The notes under the pieces are model-generated. The model did not search any database and was not told the origin of the DNA. It saw nothing but the letters and a program-made list of their open reading frames with translations. From assembly GCA_934699585.1 (NCBI GenBank), contig CAKUWY010000002.1:186001-250000 (forward strand): a stretch of DNA of 64,000 nt, written 5' to 3'. The stretch is from an uncultured Fibrobacter sp. (GTDB lineage Bacteria > Fibrobacterota > Fibrobacteria > Fibrobacterales > Fibrobacteraceae). The position numbers and the translations under genes are program-made. This document shows, piece after piece, positions 1 through 8,919 of the stretch (position 1 is its first letter; the number at the start of each line of letters is the position of its first letter).

Positions 1-112
1 GTCCGCCGCCGGGTGCCACCTGGGTAGCACAGGACACAAGATACGCGCCCATAAACGCACAGGCAATGGCCAGCGCAAGAATCCAAGAATATGTCCCAGC
101 GAACTTTTTCAT
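1..112 (-). CDS. Lipoprotein, probable Ig-like domain family (N-terminal fragment)
   Basis: Only the first 37 residues lie in the window; the gene continues past the left edge. The start ATG (110-112) follows the lepB stop by 7 bases. The N-terminus has a Lys-Lys charge pair, a hydrophobic segment and a lipobox ending LVSC with the acylated Cys at residue 28, followed by ATQVAPGGG. A Cys-Ala followed by Val-Pro/Ala-Pro and a Gly-Gly stretch is the usual mature start of Bacteroidetes-type 'Ig-like domain' lipoproteins. That family call rests on this short stretch only. It is last in the minus-strand run NlpE-like, LytTR, lepB. Confidence 0.55.
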   Translation of the reverse strand, partial: MKKFAGTYSWILALAIACAFMGAYLVSCATQVAPGGG

Positions 113-119
113 CTCAAAA

Positions 120-1517
120 TCAAATCAGGGGTATCACCTTGCCGATACGGCTCCAACGGATACTGAAAGGAATGCGCCACCAGGTAAAGGGATTGCCCAG
201 GGCGAATTTCTGGTCTTCGTTTTCGAAGGAGAAGTAAATCACGAAAGCCTTGGCGCGAACATTCCGGAGGGACACAAAACCCCAGTAGCGGCTGTCGGCG
301 GAATTGTCACGGTTGTCGCCCATCATAAAGAACTGGGGCGTCTTGACGGTATAGCTTTCGATGGGATTACCATCTACCAGCAGGCGGCGGTGAATCGAGA
401 GCTGCGGAGCTGGGGCCGACAGGGTGTCTCCGGCGATTCCTTCCACCGTAGAGGCTCCGTCCTGGGGAGCGTCCACTTCCAAGGTTTCCACTACGCCGGC
501 GGTATCTTCGGCGGTGCGGTTCTCAAGAGCCACGTTTCCTTCCAAGTCGCGAAGCACCGACGCGTCAAATCCGATGTAGCTCACCTGGCGGGTCATGCCG
601 CCCTTGGCGTGGGGGTCCAGCATGGGCAAGAACCCGATTCTCGAAAGTTCCTTGAAATAGGCAAAACTCATGGCTCCGTAAATTGTGTCGCCCTGCACCA
701 GGCGTTGCTGCAAAACCGTACGGTTGTAACGCAGCATGTCGTTTATCAAGAGACTGCGGTCACTTTCTACCGGAATAAAGAAATTCTTGAATTCGTAGTT
801 GTTATTTTCGACGCTGTCCTGCCAAAGAGAAATGTCCAGCTCCACACGGCTGTCGGGATTTTCTTGCAGAATCAGGGAACGGAGCCACCAGAGTTTTTCC
901 AGCGGCAGGGAATCCACGTAGAACACGTCGCCTACCGAGGGCACCACGAAAGTTTCCCGCTCATCCTTGGGAGACTTGGTCCGGAAGGTAGAAGTGTACT
1001 TGCCGTGACCCGGGAGCGTGTCTTGCCGGACGCCGTTCAGGTAAAGCACGCCCTGGTGTACCGCCAGGGTGTCTCCGCTTACGCCCACACAGCGCTTGAT
1101 GTAGTCCTTGGGGCCATCCGCATAGTGAACCAGGTGGGGCTGGCCTTCTTCGGGTTCGTGATCCCAGTAGAAGTTGCCGAACATGAGGGCGTTAAACAGA
1201 TGGGTGTAACGCCCGGGATTGTTGTCAGGGTATTCGGGCTCGCCCGGGTAACGGAAAATCACCACGTCGCCTTTCTTGGGCAGGGTGTATCCCGGGAAAT
1301 GCTGGTTGCTAAAAGGAATGGGAGAGCCGTAGGTAAACTTGAGGCCCAGCAGAAAGTCCCCGGTGCGCAGGGAATCTTCCATGGAACCGCTTGGAATCTG
1401 GAACGCCTGAATCACGTACTGGATTACAATCAGCGCAAGCACTACTGGGACTATAATTTCCCGGGTGAGGCCCTTCAAAAACTTTTTCGGCGAAAACTGT
1501 TTCGGTGTATTGTCCAT
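120..1517 (-). CDS. lepB: Signal peptidase I
   Basis: Membrane serine protease of the S26 family that removes signal peptides from exported proteins. A single membrane segment (about residues 21-38) is followed by the nucleophile box IPSGSM, with catalytic Ser45. The general-base Lys is in DYIKRCVG (Lys141), and the conserved GDNRDNSADSRYWG box lies near residue 400. At 465 aa it is much longer than the 220-320 aa common in the family: roughly 200 extra residues sit between the Lys box and the GDN box, including an acidic stretch. Probably cotranscribed with the upstream LytTR gene (20-base gap) and the downstream lipoprotein. Identification is firm; the role of the insert is unknown. Confidence 0.95.
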   Translation of the reverse strand: MDNTPKQFSPKKFLKGLTREIIVPVVLALIVIQYVIQAFQIPSGSMEDSLRTGDFLLGLKFTYGSPIPFSNQHFPGYTLPKKGDVVIFRYPGEPEYPDNNPGRYTHLFNALMFGNFYWDHEPEEGQPHLVHYADGPKDYIKRCVGVSGDTLAVHQGVLYLNGVRQDTLPGHGKYTSTFRTKSPKDERETFVVPSVGDVFYVDSLPLEKLWWLRSLILQENPDSRVELDISLWQDSVENNNYEFKNFFIPVESDRSLLINDMLRYNRTVLQQRLVQGDTIYGAMSFAYFKELSRIGFLPMLDPHAKGGMTRQVSYIGFDASVLRDLEGNVALENRTAEDTAGVVETLEVDAPQDGASTVEGIAGDTLSAPAPQLSIHRRLLVDGNPIESYTVKTPQFFMMGDNRDNSADSRYWGFVSLRNVRAKAFVIYFSFENEDQKFALGNPFTWWRIPFSIRWSRIGKVIPLI

Positions 1518-1537
1518 ATAATTCTCGACAGGAGGCG

Positions 1538-2305
1538 CTAGAGGCTGCGGACCCTCCTCACAAAATTCCTGCTCACCAGCAACTGGGTGCGTTCCTTGTC
1601 CCGCAAAATGACGTTCAGGCGGCTCATGTCCGACTTTCGGATTTCGGCGATGTAGTCGATGGCCACCAGATGGGCACGATGTATCCGCACGAACTGGGCG
1701 GGATCCAACTTCTTTTCCAAATCCACCAGCGGAGTGTCAATGACATACTGGTTGGTGGGGGTATAAACCGTAGTGTATTTTTCTTCGCTGTGGAAACGGA
1801 TGATTTCATCTACGTTCACTAGCAAAATCCTGTCGCCGATTTTCACCTGCAAGCGCTGCAGGTAATTGTTTGCAGAGCCCATCATCTGCCTAAAGGCATC
1901 CCAGGAGAAATTTTCGGGAAGCTGGTTTTCATTTGCTGTCTGGGCGAGGCGTTTCCGCAGTTTCTCCACGGTCTTTTCTAGCCGGGCGGCTTCTACGGGT
2001 TTCAGCAGGTAATCCACCGTATTCTCTTCGTAGGCCCGCAGGGCAAAATTGTCGTAGGCCGTAGTGAACACGATTAGGGGCATGTCCTCTTCCAAGGATT
2101 TCAGTGCCTGGAATGCATCCATGTCCGTAAGCTGGATATCCAGGAACACCACGTCGGGCAAAAGTTCCTCGATTTTTTCGATGGCCTCGGCGCCAGACGA
2201 CGCCTCTCCCGCAATCTCGATTTCTGCAGCGTATGGCTCCAGCAGGGAACGCATGCGCACGCGGGCTAGCGGTTCATCATCTACAATCAGGGCCTTGCAC
2301 TGCAT
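1538..2305 (-). CDS. LytTR-family response regulator
   Basis: 255 aa. Residues 1-120 form a CheY-like receiver: DDEP acidic pocket, phospho-acceptor Asp56 in FLDIQL, then TTAYD and the Lys-Pro of LLKPVEA. Residues about 150-255 form a LytTR DNA-binding domain (QVKIGDRILLVNVDEI, then FVRIHRAHLV). Such proteins usually pair with a LytS/YehU-type membrane histidine kinase; none is adjacent. Its ATG overlaps the TGA of the NlpE-like gene by one base (TGATG), which implies translational coupling and a shared role in envelope sensing. No target can be inferred. Confidence 0.93.
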   Translation of the reverse strand: MQCKALIVDDEPLARVRMRSLLEPYAAEIEIAGEASSGAEAIEKIEELLPDVVFLDIQLTDMDAFQALKSLEEDMPLIVFTTAYDNFALRAYEENTVDYLLKPVEAARLEKTVEKLRKRLAQTANENQLPENFSWDAFRQMMGSANNYLQRLQVKIGDRILLVNVDEIIRFHSEEKYTTVYTPTNQYVIDTPLVDLEKKLDPAQFVRIHRAHLVAIDYIAEIRKSDMSRLNVILRDKERTQLLVSRNFVRRVRSL

Positions 2306-2850
2306 CAGTTTTCTCCTTGAGCGGTGGAGGTGTCGGCGACTTTAGGCGTATCGGTTTCTTTGGTCAGGGCGGTGTCGGCAATTTTGGATGTATCGGCGCC
2401 GGCCGTTTTCCGCAGGGGGTTGATGTAAATGCGGATCAGTTCCGCCTTGAATCCGTCCTGGTCCTTATAGACCGTACCCGCTCCCGTGAGCAGCGCCAGA
2501 GAGCCGTAGGAGCCCTGTTGGAAACGGTAACGGACTTTCCCTTCGGAAAGTTCCATGGACAGCTTGTCGCCATCAAAGGTGAAACGGCCCGAAAGGGTGT
2601 CCGTCTCCACGGAATCGGGAGTAGAGCCTCTGACGATATTCTGGATGAACACGACGGAGCTGTCTTCTTTCAGTTCCGCCTTGACCACATTGCCCTTGCA
2701 GTTGTCGCAAGGGAGCCTGCCGGAATAAAAACCGACAACCCCTTCGGGAACTTCAATCTTTTTCAGGGGCGGCAGCGGGGCCTGTTCTTCCTTGGAACAG
2801 CCCAAAAGCACAAACAGCCCTAACAGGAGAATCCAGCTAGAAAACTTCAT
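2305..2850 (-). CDS. NlpE-like copper/envelope-stress lipoprotein
   Basis: 181 aa. Signal peptide with lipobox LLGC (Cys18). The segment VVGFYSGRLPCDNCKG matches the NlpE N-terminal barrel, which carries a CxxC pair (Cys48, Cys51). In Enterobacteria NlpE activates the Cpx system. The middle (about 60-140) has the TLSGRFTFDGDKL pattern typical of the family. The C-terminal 40 residues are Thr/Asp/Lys-rich low complexity (repeated ADT) and probably unstructured. The one-base overlap with the LytTR gene suggests that lipoprotein and regulator are made together. The family call is good; copper binding is untested. Confidence 0.8.
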   Translation of the reverse strand: MKFSSWILLLGLFVLLGCSKEEQAPLPPLKKIEVPEGVVGFYSGRLPCDNCKGNVVKAELKEDSSVVFIQNIVRGSTPDSVETDTLSGRFTFDGDKLSMELSEGKVRYRFQQGSYGSLALLTGAGTVYKDQDGFKAELIRIYINPLRKTAGADTSKIADTALTKETDTPKVADTSTAQGEN

Positions 2851-2878
2851 GTGTTTAAATCTAAAAATTTCACGGAAA

Positions 2879-3772
2879 TTATTTTGCGGAACGGGCTATC
2901 CTAAAGCCCAAAGCATGGCCCTTGTACAACGGGGCCTTCTTGTCGCGCTCGTTAGAAGCCATGGCCGAGGCCTTGTCGCTCCAGCCGCCACCGCGCACCA
3001 CACGGTTCGTGCCTTTTTCTGCCCCCGTGGGGTCTGTCAGGTCCTTGTTCTCGTAAGTGCCGTACCAGTCGTTCACCCATTCGGCCACGTTACCGCCCAT
3101 GTCAAAGAGGCCGTATTCGTTGGGAGTATACATCCCTACAGCCACGGGGCCTTTACTTTGTGCGTAATAGGCGTATTTTTTCGCTTCGTCCGTGCCCCAA
3201 TAATAGGTGGTAGTCGTGCCACCGCGGGCCGCCACTTCCCATTCATTTTCGGTAGGCAGGCGAACCGCTCCCTTGGCGGAATAATCGATGGTCAAATCCT
3301 TCAGGTAAGACTCGTCACCTACGGAGGTGTAAATGTAGGCGGTGTCACGACCCAACAGTTTAGAGTAGGCGTTGCAGAAAAGCGCCGCCTCGTACCAGTT
3401 CACGTTTTCCACCGGGAAATTTGTACTGTCGTTTGCCTGCTGGGGGAGACTCCCCATGACCTTGGTATAGGCGTCGCGGGTCACTTCGGTAGTAGTGATT
3501 TCAAAACCCGAAATGGAATAGGTAGCCGTTCCACGGGTAACGTCCGTGGCCGGAATTTCGGCCCATTCCACAAGGGATGCCCAGGCGGAATCTTCCACCG
3601 CGCCGCCAGAGGATTCCGGAGCGACTGAACCCGAAGAATTGACGGAGTCTTCATCATCAGGGAAATGGGGAGCGAAAGTCTCTTCGCCACCGCTTGCCGA
3701 ACAGGCGACAAGGAACGCGGCCATCAAAAAAGCGAATGTCGCCTCAAAGACAAAATTTGCTACAAATCTCAT
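2879..3772 (-). CDS. SUMF1/FGE-like lipoprotein
   Basis: 297 aa. Lipobox LVAC (Cys24), then a Ser/Glu-rich linker to about residue 65. The rest is a formylglycine-generating-enzyme-sulfatase fold: EVTRDAYTKVMG, FPVENVNWYEAALFCNAYSK, VRLPTENEWEVAARGG, NEYGLFDMGGNVAEWVNDW, VVRGGGWSDKA, and a final LGFRIAR. These are the hallmarks of PF03781. The copper-binding Cys pair of true FGEs is not evident, so a structural or glycan-related role on the outer membrane is as likely as sulfatase activation. It starts 28 bases upstream of the NlpE-like gene on the same strand. Confidence 0.85.
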   Translation of the reverse strand: MRFVANFVFEATFAFLMAAFLVACSASGGEETFAPHFPDDEDSVNSSGSVAPESSGGAVEDSAWASLVEWAEIPATDVTRGTATYSISGFEITTTEVTRDAYTKVMGSLPQQANDSTNFPVENVNWYEAALFCNAYSKLLGRDTAYIYTSVGDESYLKDLTIDYSAKGAVRLPTENEWEVAARGGTTTTYYWGTDEAKKYAYYAQSKGPVAVGMYTPNEYGLFDMGGNVAEWVNDWYGTYENKDLTDPTGAEKGTNRVVRGGGWSDKASAMASNERDKKAPLYKGHALGFRIARSAK

Positions 3773-3819
3773 AACCCTAACCTCAGACCTTCAAACATAC
3801 AACCTAATCACTAACCACC

Positions 3820-3858
3820 AGATCCTTCGACTTCGCTCAGGATGACACTTGCGTGTCA
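3820..3858. repeat. Dispersed GAT-CC/GG-ATGACA palindrome plus small hairpin
   Basis: AGATCCTTCGACTTCGCTC followed by AGGATGACA is one copy of a dispersed palindrome seen six more times in the window (25337, 37779, 40111, 40151, 56565, 57988). Here it abuts a second inverted repeat, TGACAC-TTGC-GTGTCA (3843-3858), whose last bases include the stop codon of the M6-like gene. No T-tract follows on either strand, so a classical intrinsic terminator is not supported. Confidence 0.6.
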
Positions 3859-6800
3859 CTTCACCACTCCGATGCGGTACAGTTTCTGCTTGGTCTTGCC
3901 GGAGCTGAACTTCACTTGCAAGCGAACCGTATAGACATCACTGCCCAGGTTTTTCAAGTCCAGATTTTCGAACTGATTCCGACCCGCCTCCACGCCGGAC
4001 ATTTTCTGCTGATAGACGCAGTAGCCCGTAATGTCGTAGATCTCTAGCGTTACCGTCTTGGCGGCATTCCCGATTTCAAAGCGGGCCTTGGCGTTCCCGC
4101 CCCGCACAGGGTTCGGGTATACGAAGAATTCCCGAATCTCATCTTTCAGTTTAGAAGCCTCGGGGGCGCCAAGCTTAGAAGCATCGAAGAATCCCGTCCT
4201 CTCGTTTCCGCCGGCAGGGAGCGTCCACGCCGCCGGAGATTCCACCGCCTTGCCGCTAGCCTTTTTCAGACGGAACGCCGAAAGACTGTTCCTGTGCAGG
4301 GCGTAAATTTCTGGGCCTGCGGACTTTGCGTCGGGAATGGCGTCAGCTACGAAGATGCTCATGGGCTTCAGCTGTTTTACGGACTCCACATATTCAAAGC
4401 TGCCTGCCGCCAGGGGGAATCCGTCTTTTTCTGTGAGGGTCTTGCCCTTGCCCGTATAGGCGTACACCAGGCCGTCGTTACTGGGCACGAGAATTTCGGG
4501 AGTGTCGTCACCGTTCACGTCCACCAGCACAGGGTCGCTGAAAAATCCGTATATCGGAGACCCGCGGGACACCTTCACTGGGAAACCTGCGATGGGGAGG
4601 CCCGAACGGTCCAGGGCGTACACCAGGTTGTCTCCCAAGAAAACGATTTCGGGATACTTGTCTCCGTTGATGTCGCCGATGGCAATACCGGAGGTCTCGT
4701 CCTTCAGGCCACTGGTACCGCCAGCGCCGCGCTTGTAGATCTTGGTCCAGAGAGTTTTGAGGGCGCCCTTGCTTTCGTCAAAATTCAAGCTTGTCACAGT
4801 CCCGCGACTGCCCAGGGCAATGATTTCGCTTGCGCCGTCCCGGTCCATGTCGGTACAGGCAATGCGGAATTTCTCACCGGACTTGCCCTCTAGTTTCTTG
4901 GGCCCGCGAGAGGTAAACACAGAGCCGTCATCAGACACGTAGGCAAACAGGTCGTCGCCGCTCTTGGACAATTTACCGCAATAGGCCATGTCGGTATAAA
5001 TTTTTGACGCAGACGAATTGGACTCATGAACGTTTATTGTCGACTTCTTTTCAAACTTGACTGCATCGTAGGTCACCACGCCTTCGCGACTGGCAATCCG
5101 GATTTGTCCATCGTGAATGATAGGCCCTGCTGTAGCGGAATCCTCCGGAATTTCATCTTGTATGGGGAGGCCACCCACAAAGCGGGTCCTTACCAGTTTA
5201 TTCCTGTGCAGGCTATACACATTCGTGCCGTCGCTGGCCATGCCCACCAGCACTCCGTAGCTTGCGCCCAAGCGGTACAGCGGAATCTCGACCTTCGCGC
5301 TGTCGCGGGTCAGGGATTTTTGCGTAATCACCGTGTCTGCCACGAACAGCGTATCGCCTAAAGCATTGAACGCCTGCAGGGTTCCGTCTTCGGCGCCCAC
5401 CACAAGGATTTTTTCTCCATCGTGTTCCGGGTCGTCAACGAACACGGCGCCACGCACCGCCGAATTCAGGCCCACGTTCCGCGGGAACTTGCTTCCTTCG
5501 ATACTGCCGTCGTCAATGCTGATGGTTACGCTGATTACAGGTGCCGCAAAGTTCACCACGCTATCACCCATGAAGGCGTTAGAAGTCTTTTCCTTGCGGG
5601 CGTCTTTCGGCACGTTCACCGTAATCTTGATTCCGGTGTAGCCGCCCTGGGCCGTCATGGTGTTGGCATACCCCGTAGTGCCAATGGTCTTTACCGTATC
5701 GAATTTCTGCTTGGAATCCTTCGCGGGCACCCGCAGGTGGGGCAACAGGTCTGTACCGCTGCCATAGTCGTAGGTATCTTCGCCCAGGGCGTTCTTGAAG
5801 GACTTGCCTATGCTGAGAATCCCGTCGGATTCCACAAGGGACATTCCGAACTGGTGGTCCCGCAGGGTGTCGCCGCCCCAGAAGTTTGCAATGCCGTACT
5901 GCAGGGATTCCCGCAGGTGCCATTCGTTCACCTTCCAGACGGCAATGCCGCTGGCCGGGAGCCCCGCGTCAAAGGAACTGGGCGCCAAAATAAAACCGCT
6001 CAACTGTTTTTTGTTCTGGCTGCATTTGCCTTTTACGCAAACGCTGTCTTCAAAAAGCTTGGAGATACTATCTACAGGCACCGTAATCTTTTCTTCTTCG
6101 GTCTGTTCGCCTGCATTCCGGACATATCCCACTTCTACCGAACCGTCCTTGTTCCAGCTGCGCTGGCGGTTTTCGATGAGCAGGTATTCGCTTCCGCTCA
6201 GGGGCACTTTCACGATTTCGGTACCGAGACCGCTACCGGCGGCAGCGATTTCCACCGTCACGGGTTTTCCTGCCGTGGGCCGAATCTCTTTTACCTTTCC
6301 CCAGCCCATGTAGAGCCTGTCCCAGGCCGCAGGCAGTGCCGGCAAGAATCCGTTACCCGCATTGTAGCCAGCAAAATCCATCAGGTCGAAATATCCCAGG
6401 CGGCTGATTCCCTTCACCACGTCGTAGGTGTTGGGGAGCCCCAGTTCACGACCCACCTGGTTTGTGATAATCCCGTTGATGCCCCAGTTCAGGCCGTCTT
6501 GCGAGGCAGTCTCAGACACCACCATGATCGAACGCAAGGTATCCGTAGTCCCTGCATCTGCGCCCTTCAGCAAAAGAGCCGTCGTCACCGTATCGCCGGT
6601 TTCGCCCACACCCATCACGGGCTTCACGTTTTCGTTCTTGGCGGAATCGGGCATCAGGTACATCCAGGCGTCCTTATCCACGTAAATGTCCAGAAAATCT
6701 CCCGGCGTATCCGCGTTGCGGGTTCCCATACTGCCACCGTCCAGCAGGCGGCTCGCCCCAGCGTGGGCAATCATGTAGGAACGCTTTACGTTGGGGTTCT

Positions 6801-7275
6801 TGGAAAGGGGAACCTTGAAGGGAGAATCCTTGGAGGAATGGGCCTTGGCCACCGCATCGTAAATAAAATTCAGGTAAAGACGGCTGCGATCCTCGTCGTA
6901 TTCCGCCGTCTTTTCGCCCTTGCTCTTGCTGGTACGGTTATAGCCCATAATGGGCTTGTCCAAAGTGTACAGGGAATTTTCAGGAAACACCCGTGCCCGC
7001 ACCGCCAGCTTGCCTCCACTGGCCGCCTGGTAATAGGCATTCACAAACTCAAAATGCCTAAGCCAGTAATTTGGATTGGCACGCACTCCCGAGGGATCCA
7101 GCTTGTAATTCACCTTGGTGTCAGAATTGAACTGGCCGTTTCCCGTGGTGAGGGAATTGTCCGGCTGCTCTTCCTTGAAATCCACCAGCAGCACGAACAC
7201 TTCCAGGGTGTCCGCCGCCTGCGCAAAAGACAAAAAGCTTACAACAAATGCAAAGAAAACCGCATTCAACTTCAT
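3856..7275 (-). CDS. Secreted M6-like protein with FG-GAP region and T9SS-like C-terminal domain; catalytic motif lost
   Basis: 1139 aa. Signal peptide (cleavage likely after FAQA), then an M6/immune-inhibitor-A-like region: NSLYTLDKP, IPNF-like segments, DLMDFAGYNAG. The zinc motif HExxH-x-x-G-L-P-D is replaced by Asn272-Gln-Val-Gly-Arg276 followed by ELGLPNTYD, so both His ligands and the Glu base are gone. Residues about 620-960 hold FG-GAP/integrin-like segments (GDINGDKYPEIVFLG, VDVNGDDTPEILVPS). The last 85 residues (FFVYPNPVRGG, LEIYDITG, VYTVRLQ) resemble a type A type-IX-secretion sorting domain. Probably a surface protein of binding rather than proteolytic function. Transcribed alone on the minus strand. 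Confidence 0.8.
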   Translation of the reverse strand: MKLNAVFFAFVVSFLSFAQAADTLEVFVLLVDFKEEQPDNSLTTGNGQFNSDTKVNYKLDPSGVRANPNYWLRHFEFVNAYYQAASGGKLAVRARVFPENSLYTLDKPIMGYNRTSKSKGEKTAEYDEDRSRLYLNFIYDAVAKAHSSKDSPFKVPLSKNPNVKRSYMIAHAGASRLLDGGSMGTRNADTPGDFLDIYVDKDAWMYLMPDSAKNENVKPVMGVGETGDTVTTALLLKGADAGTTDTLRSIMVVSETASQDGLNWGINGIITNQVGRELGLPNTYDVVKGISRLGYFDLMDFAGYNAGNGFLPALPAAWDRLYMGWGKVKEIRPTAGKPVTVEIAAAGSGLGTEIVKVPLSGSEYLLIENRQRSWNKDGSVEVGYVRNAGEQTEEEKITVPVDSISKLFEDSVCVKGKCSQNKKQLSGFILAPSSFDAGLPASGIAVWKVNEWHLRESLQYGIANFWGGDTLRDHQFGMSLVESDGILSIGKSFKNALGEDTYDYGSGTDLLPHLRVPAKDSKQKFDTVKTIGTTGYANTMTAQGGYTGIKITVNVPKDARKEKTSNAFMGDSVVNFAAPVISVTISIDDGSIEGSKFPRNVGLNSAVRGAVFVDDPEHDGEKILVVGAEDGTLQAFNALGDTLFVADTVITQKSLTRDSAKVEIPLYRLGASYGVLVGMASDGTNVYSLHRNKLVRTRFVGGLPIQDEIPEDSATAGPIIHDGQIRIASREGVVTYDAVKFEKKSTINVHESNSSASKIYTDMAYCGKLSKSGDDLFAYVSDDGSVFTSRGPKKLEGKSGEKFRIACTDMDRDGASEIIALGSRGTVTSLNFDESKGALKTLWTKIYKRGAGGTSGLKDETSGIAIGDINGDKYPEIVFLGDNLVYALDRSGLPIAGFPVKVSRGSPIYGFFSDPVLVDVNGDDTPEILVPSNDGLVYAYTGKGKTLTEKDGFPLAAGSFEYVESVKQLKPMSIFVADAIPDAKSAGPEIYALHRNSLSAFRLKKASGKAVESPAAWTLPAGGNERTGFFDASKLGAPEASKLKDEIREFFVYPNPVRGGNAKARFEIGNAAKTVTLEIYDITGYCVYQQKMSGVEAGRNQFENLDLKNLGSDVYTVRLQVKFSSGKTKQKLYRIGVVK

Positions 7276-7370
7276 AGGCTACAATTTACAAAAAAGCTCT
7301 CTCTTGAGCCCAAAAATTTCTGTTTTCGCCTGTCCAAAAGGGGCTTTAGACCGCTAGCCCTTTTCATCCC

Positions 7371-7784
7371 TTACAAGGGATTTTCCAGAGCTTTCACCAC
7401 CTTCACGTCGGCGGGGAGCCAGTTGACGGAATACAAGTCGGCGGGAGCGAGCCAGCGGGCCGCCTCGTGCTCCAAGAGCTCAGGCGCTTTACCCCCCGCA
7501 ATCGTGCAAAAATAACAGTGCATCGTCAGGTGGAAAGCCGGATAGTCGTGATCAACGGTACATATAAACTCGCCCACGTTTACGTCGATGGCGAGTTCTT
7601 CTTTTAGTTCGCGGGCGAGCGCCTGTTGCGGGGTTTCGCCGGGCTCCATCTTGCCGCCCGGGAATTCCCAGCCGTCCTTATAGTCGCCGTACCCGCGCTG
7701 CGTGGCAAAAAACCGGGCCCCTGCCGAGTGCGGAGCCCCGTCGCAAATGATGCCAGCCACCACTTCTATGCGTTTCATGGGCAT
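7371..7784 (-). CDS. NUDIX hydrolase, MutT-like
   Basis: 137 aa, one NUDIX domain. The Nudix box runs GGKMEPGETPQQALARELKEEL, with the REL and EE metal ligands intact; the usual Gly after EE-x is Ala. N-terminus MKRIEVVAGIICDG and C-terminus WLPADVKVVKAL are typical of MutT-like 8-oxo-dGTP diphosphatases, so nucleotide-pool sanitation is the likely role. Two in-frame ATGs (7784 and 7778) are possible starts. A strongly shortened relative lies at 55714-55809. Divergent from the glutathione peroxidase gene. Confidence 0.88.
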   Translation of the reverse strand: MPMKRIEVVAGIICDGAPHSAGARFFATQRGYGDYKDGWEFPGGKMEPGETPQQALARELKEELAIDVNVGEFICTVDHDYPAFHLTMHCYFCTIAGGKAPELLEHEAARWLAPADLYSVNWLPADVKVVKALENPL

Positions 7785-7930
7785 AAAAATAGAAAAACTG
7801 CAAGAAAAATCATTTTTTTTTGCTTAAACCTATTGATTTTTGACGATAAATTTTATAAAATTGAATTTTATACAATCAAATACGGCGAAAACCAATAAAA
7901 CGCCGACACCCCCAAAAACGGAGGCTCATT

Positions 7931-8476
7931 ATGGCAACCATCTACGATTTCACCCTCACCGACGGCAAGGGCAACCAGGTCCCGCTCGCAAACTTCAAGG
8001 GCAAGGTGATGCTCATCGTGAACACCGCGACCGGCTGCGGCTTCACCCCGCACTACAAGCCCATCGAACAGATGTACTCCGACTTCCACGATAAGGGCTT
8101 CGAAGTCATCGATGTTCCCTGCAACCAGTTCAAGGGCCAGACTCCCGGCACCGACGACGAAATCCACGAATTCTGCACGCTCAATTACGGCACCGAATTC
8201 CCGCAAATGAAAAAGTCCGACGTGAATGGCCCCGACGAGCTGCCGCTCTACACCTATCTGAAATCGCAGAAGGGTTTCGAAGGTTTCGGTTTCGGCGTGA
8301 AGGCTGCCGCCATGGCGCTCTTGCTCAAGAGCATCGACAAGGACTACAAGAAAAATCCCGACATCAAGTGGAACTTCACCAAGTTCGTGGTGGACCGCGA
8401 AGGCAACGTGGTCGCACGCTTCGAACCCACCGCCGACATGGACGCCGTACGCGCCTGTGTAGAAAAGTTGCTCTAG
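7931..8476 (+). CDS. Glutathione peroxidase family (thioredoxin-dependent peroxidase type)
   Basis: 181 aa. Catalytic Cys36 lies in NTATGCGFTPHY, the Gln in PCNQFKGQ, and the Trp/Asn in WNFTKFVVD, so the whole GPx tetrad is present with Cys in place of Sec. Bacterial Cys-type enzymes of this family usually use thioredoxin to reduce peroxides. A good ribosome-binding site (GGAGG) lies 6 bases before ATG 7931. The MarR/OhrR gene starts 8 bases after the stop, which points to an organic-peroxide-responsive operon. Confidence 0.92.
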   Translation: MATIYDFTLTDGKGNQVPLANFKGKVMLIVNTATGCGFTPHYKPIEQMYSDFHDKGFEVIDVPCNQFKGQTPGTDDEIHEFCTLNYGTEFPQMKKSDVNGPDELPLYTYLKSQKGFEGFGFGVKAAAMALLLKSIDKDYKKNPDIKWNFTKFVVDREGNVVARFEPTADMDAVRACVEKLL

Positions 8477-8484
8477 GAGCTACC

Positions 8485-8919
8485 ATGAACTGCCCTCAGC
8501 TAAAACTCGAAAACCAGCTGTGCTTTCCGCTGTACGCCGCGTCCAAGGAGATCACGCGCCGCTACGCCCCGTACCTGGAACCGCTTGACCTCACGTACAC
8601 GCAATACATTGTGATGCTCGTGCTGTGGGAAGAAAAAAAATGCAACGTCTCGGAACTCGGCAAGAAGCTGTTCCTCGATTCCGGCACGCTCACCCCGCTC
8701 CTGAAAAAGCTCGAAGCCAAGGGCTACGTCCAGCGCACCCGCGAACAAAGCGACGAACGTTGTCTCTCGGTGAGCCTCACCGCCGAAGGCGAATCGCTCA
8801 AGCGCAAGGCCGCAAGCGTCCCCAAGTCTATGGCCAGCTGCGTCAATCTCTCCGATGCCGAAGCCAAGACGCTGTACACCCTGCTGTACAAGGTTTTGGA
8901 AGGGTTTGGGGCTCCTTAA
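8485..8919 (+). CDS. OhrR-like MarR-family peroxide-sensing repressor
   Basis: 144 aa. A MarR winged helix: LTYTQYIVMLVLWEE, NVSELGKKLFLDSGTLTPLLKKLEAKGYV, then the wing RTREQSDERCLSVSLT. Cys13 sits in LCFPLYAASKEI at the position of the peroxide-sensing Cys of OhrR. A further Cys in the wing and one in SMASCVNLS could act as resolving thiols. Starts at ATG 8485 after GGAGC. Its overlap-close position behind the peroxidase gene suggests that it represses its own operon and is released by organic peroxides. Confidence 0.9.
   Translation: MNCPQLKLENQLCFPLYAASKEITRRYAPYLEPLDLTYTQYIVMLVLWEEKKCNVSELGKKLFLDSGTLTPLLKKLEAKGYVQRTREQSDERCLSVSLTAEGESLKRKAASVPKSMASCVNLSDAEAKTLYTLLYKVLEGFGAP

Noticed and set aside
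5422..7515. Long plus-strand open frame (697 codons)
   Set aside because: It lies antisense to the M6-like gene, whose minus-strand product has a signal peptide, FG-GAP motifs and a sorting domain; the plus frame shows only low-complexity His/Arg/Val composition.
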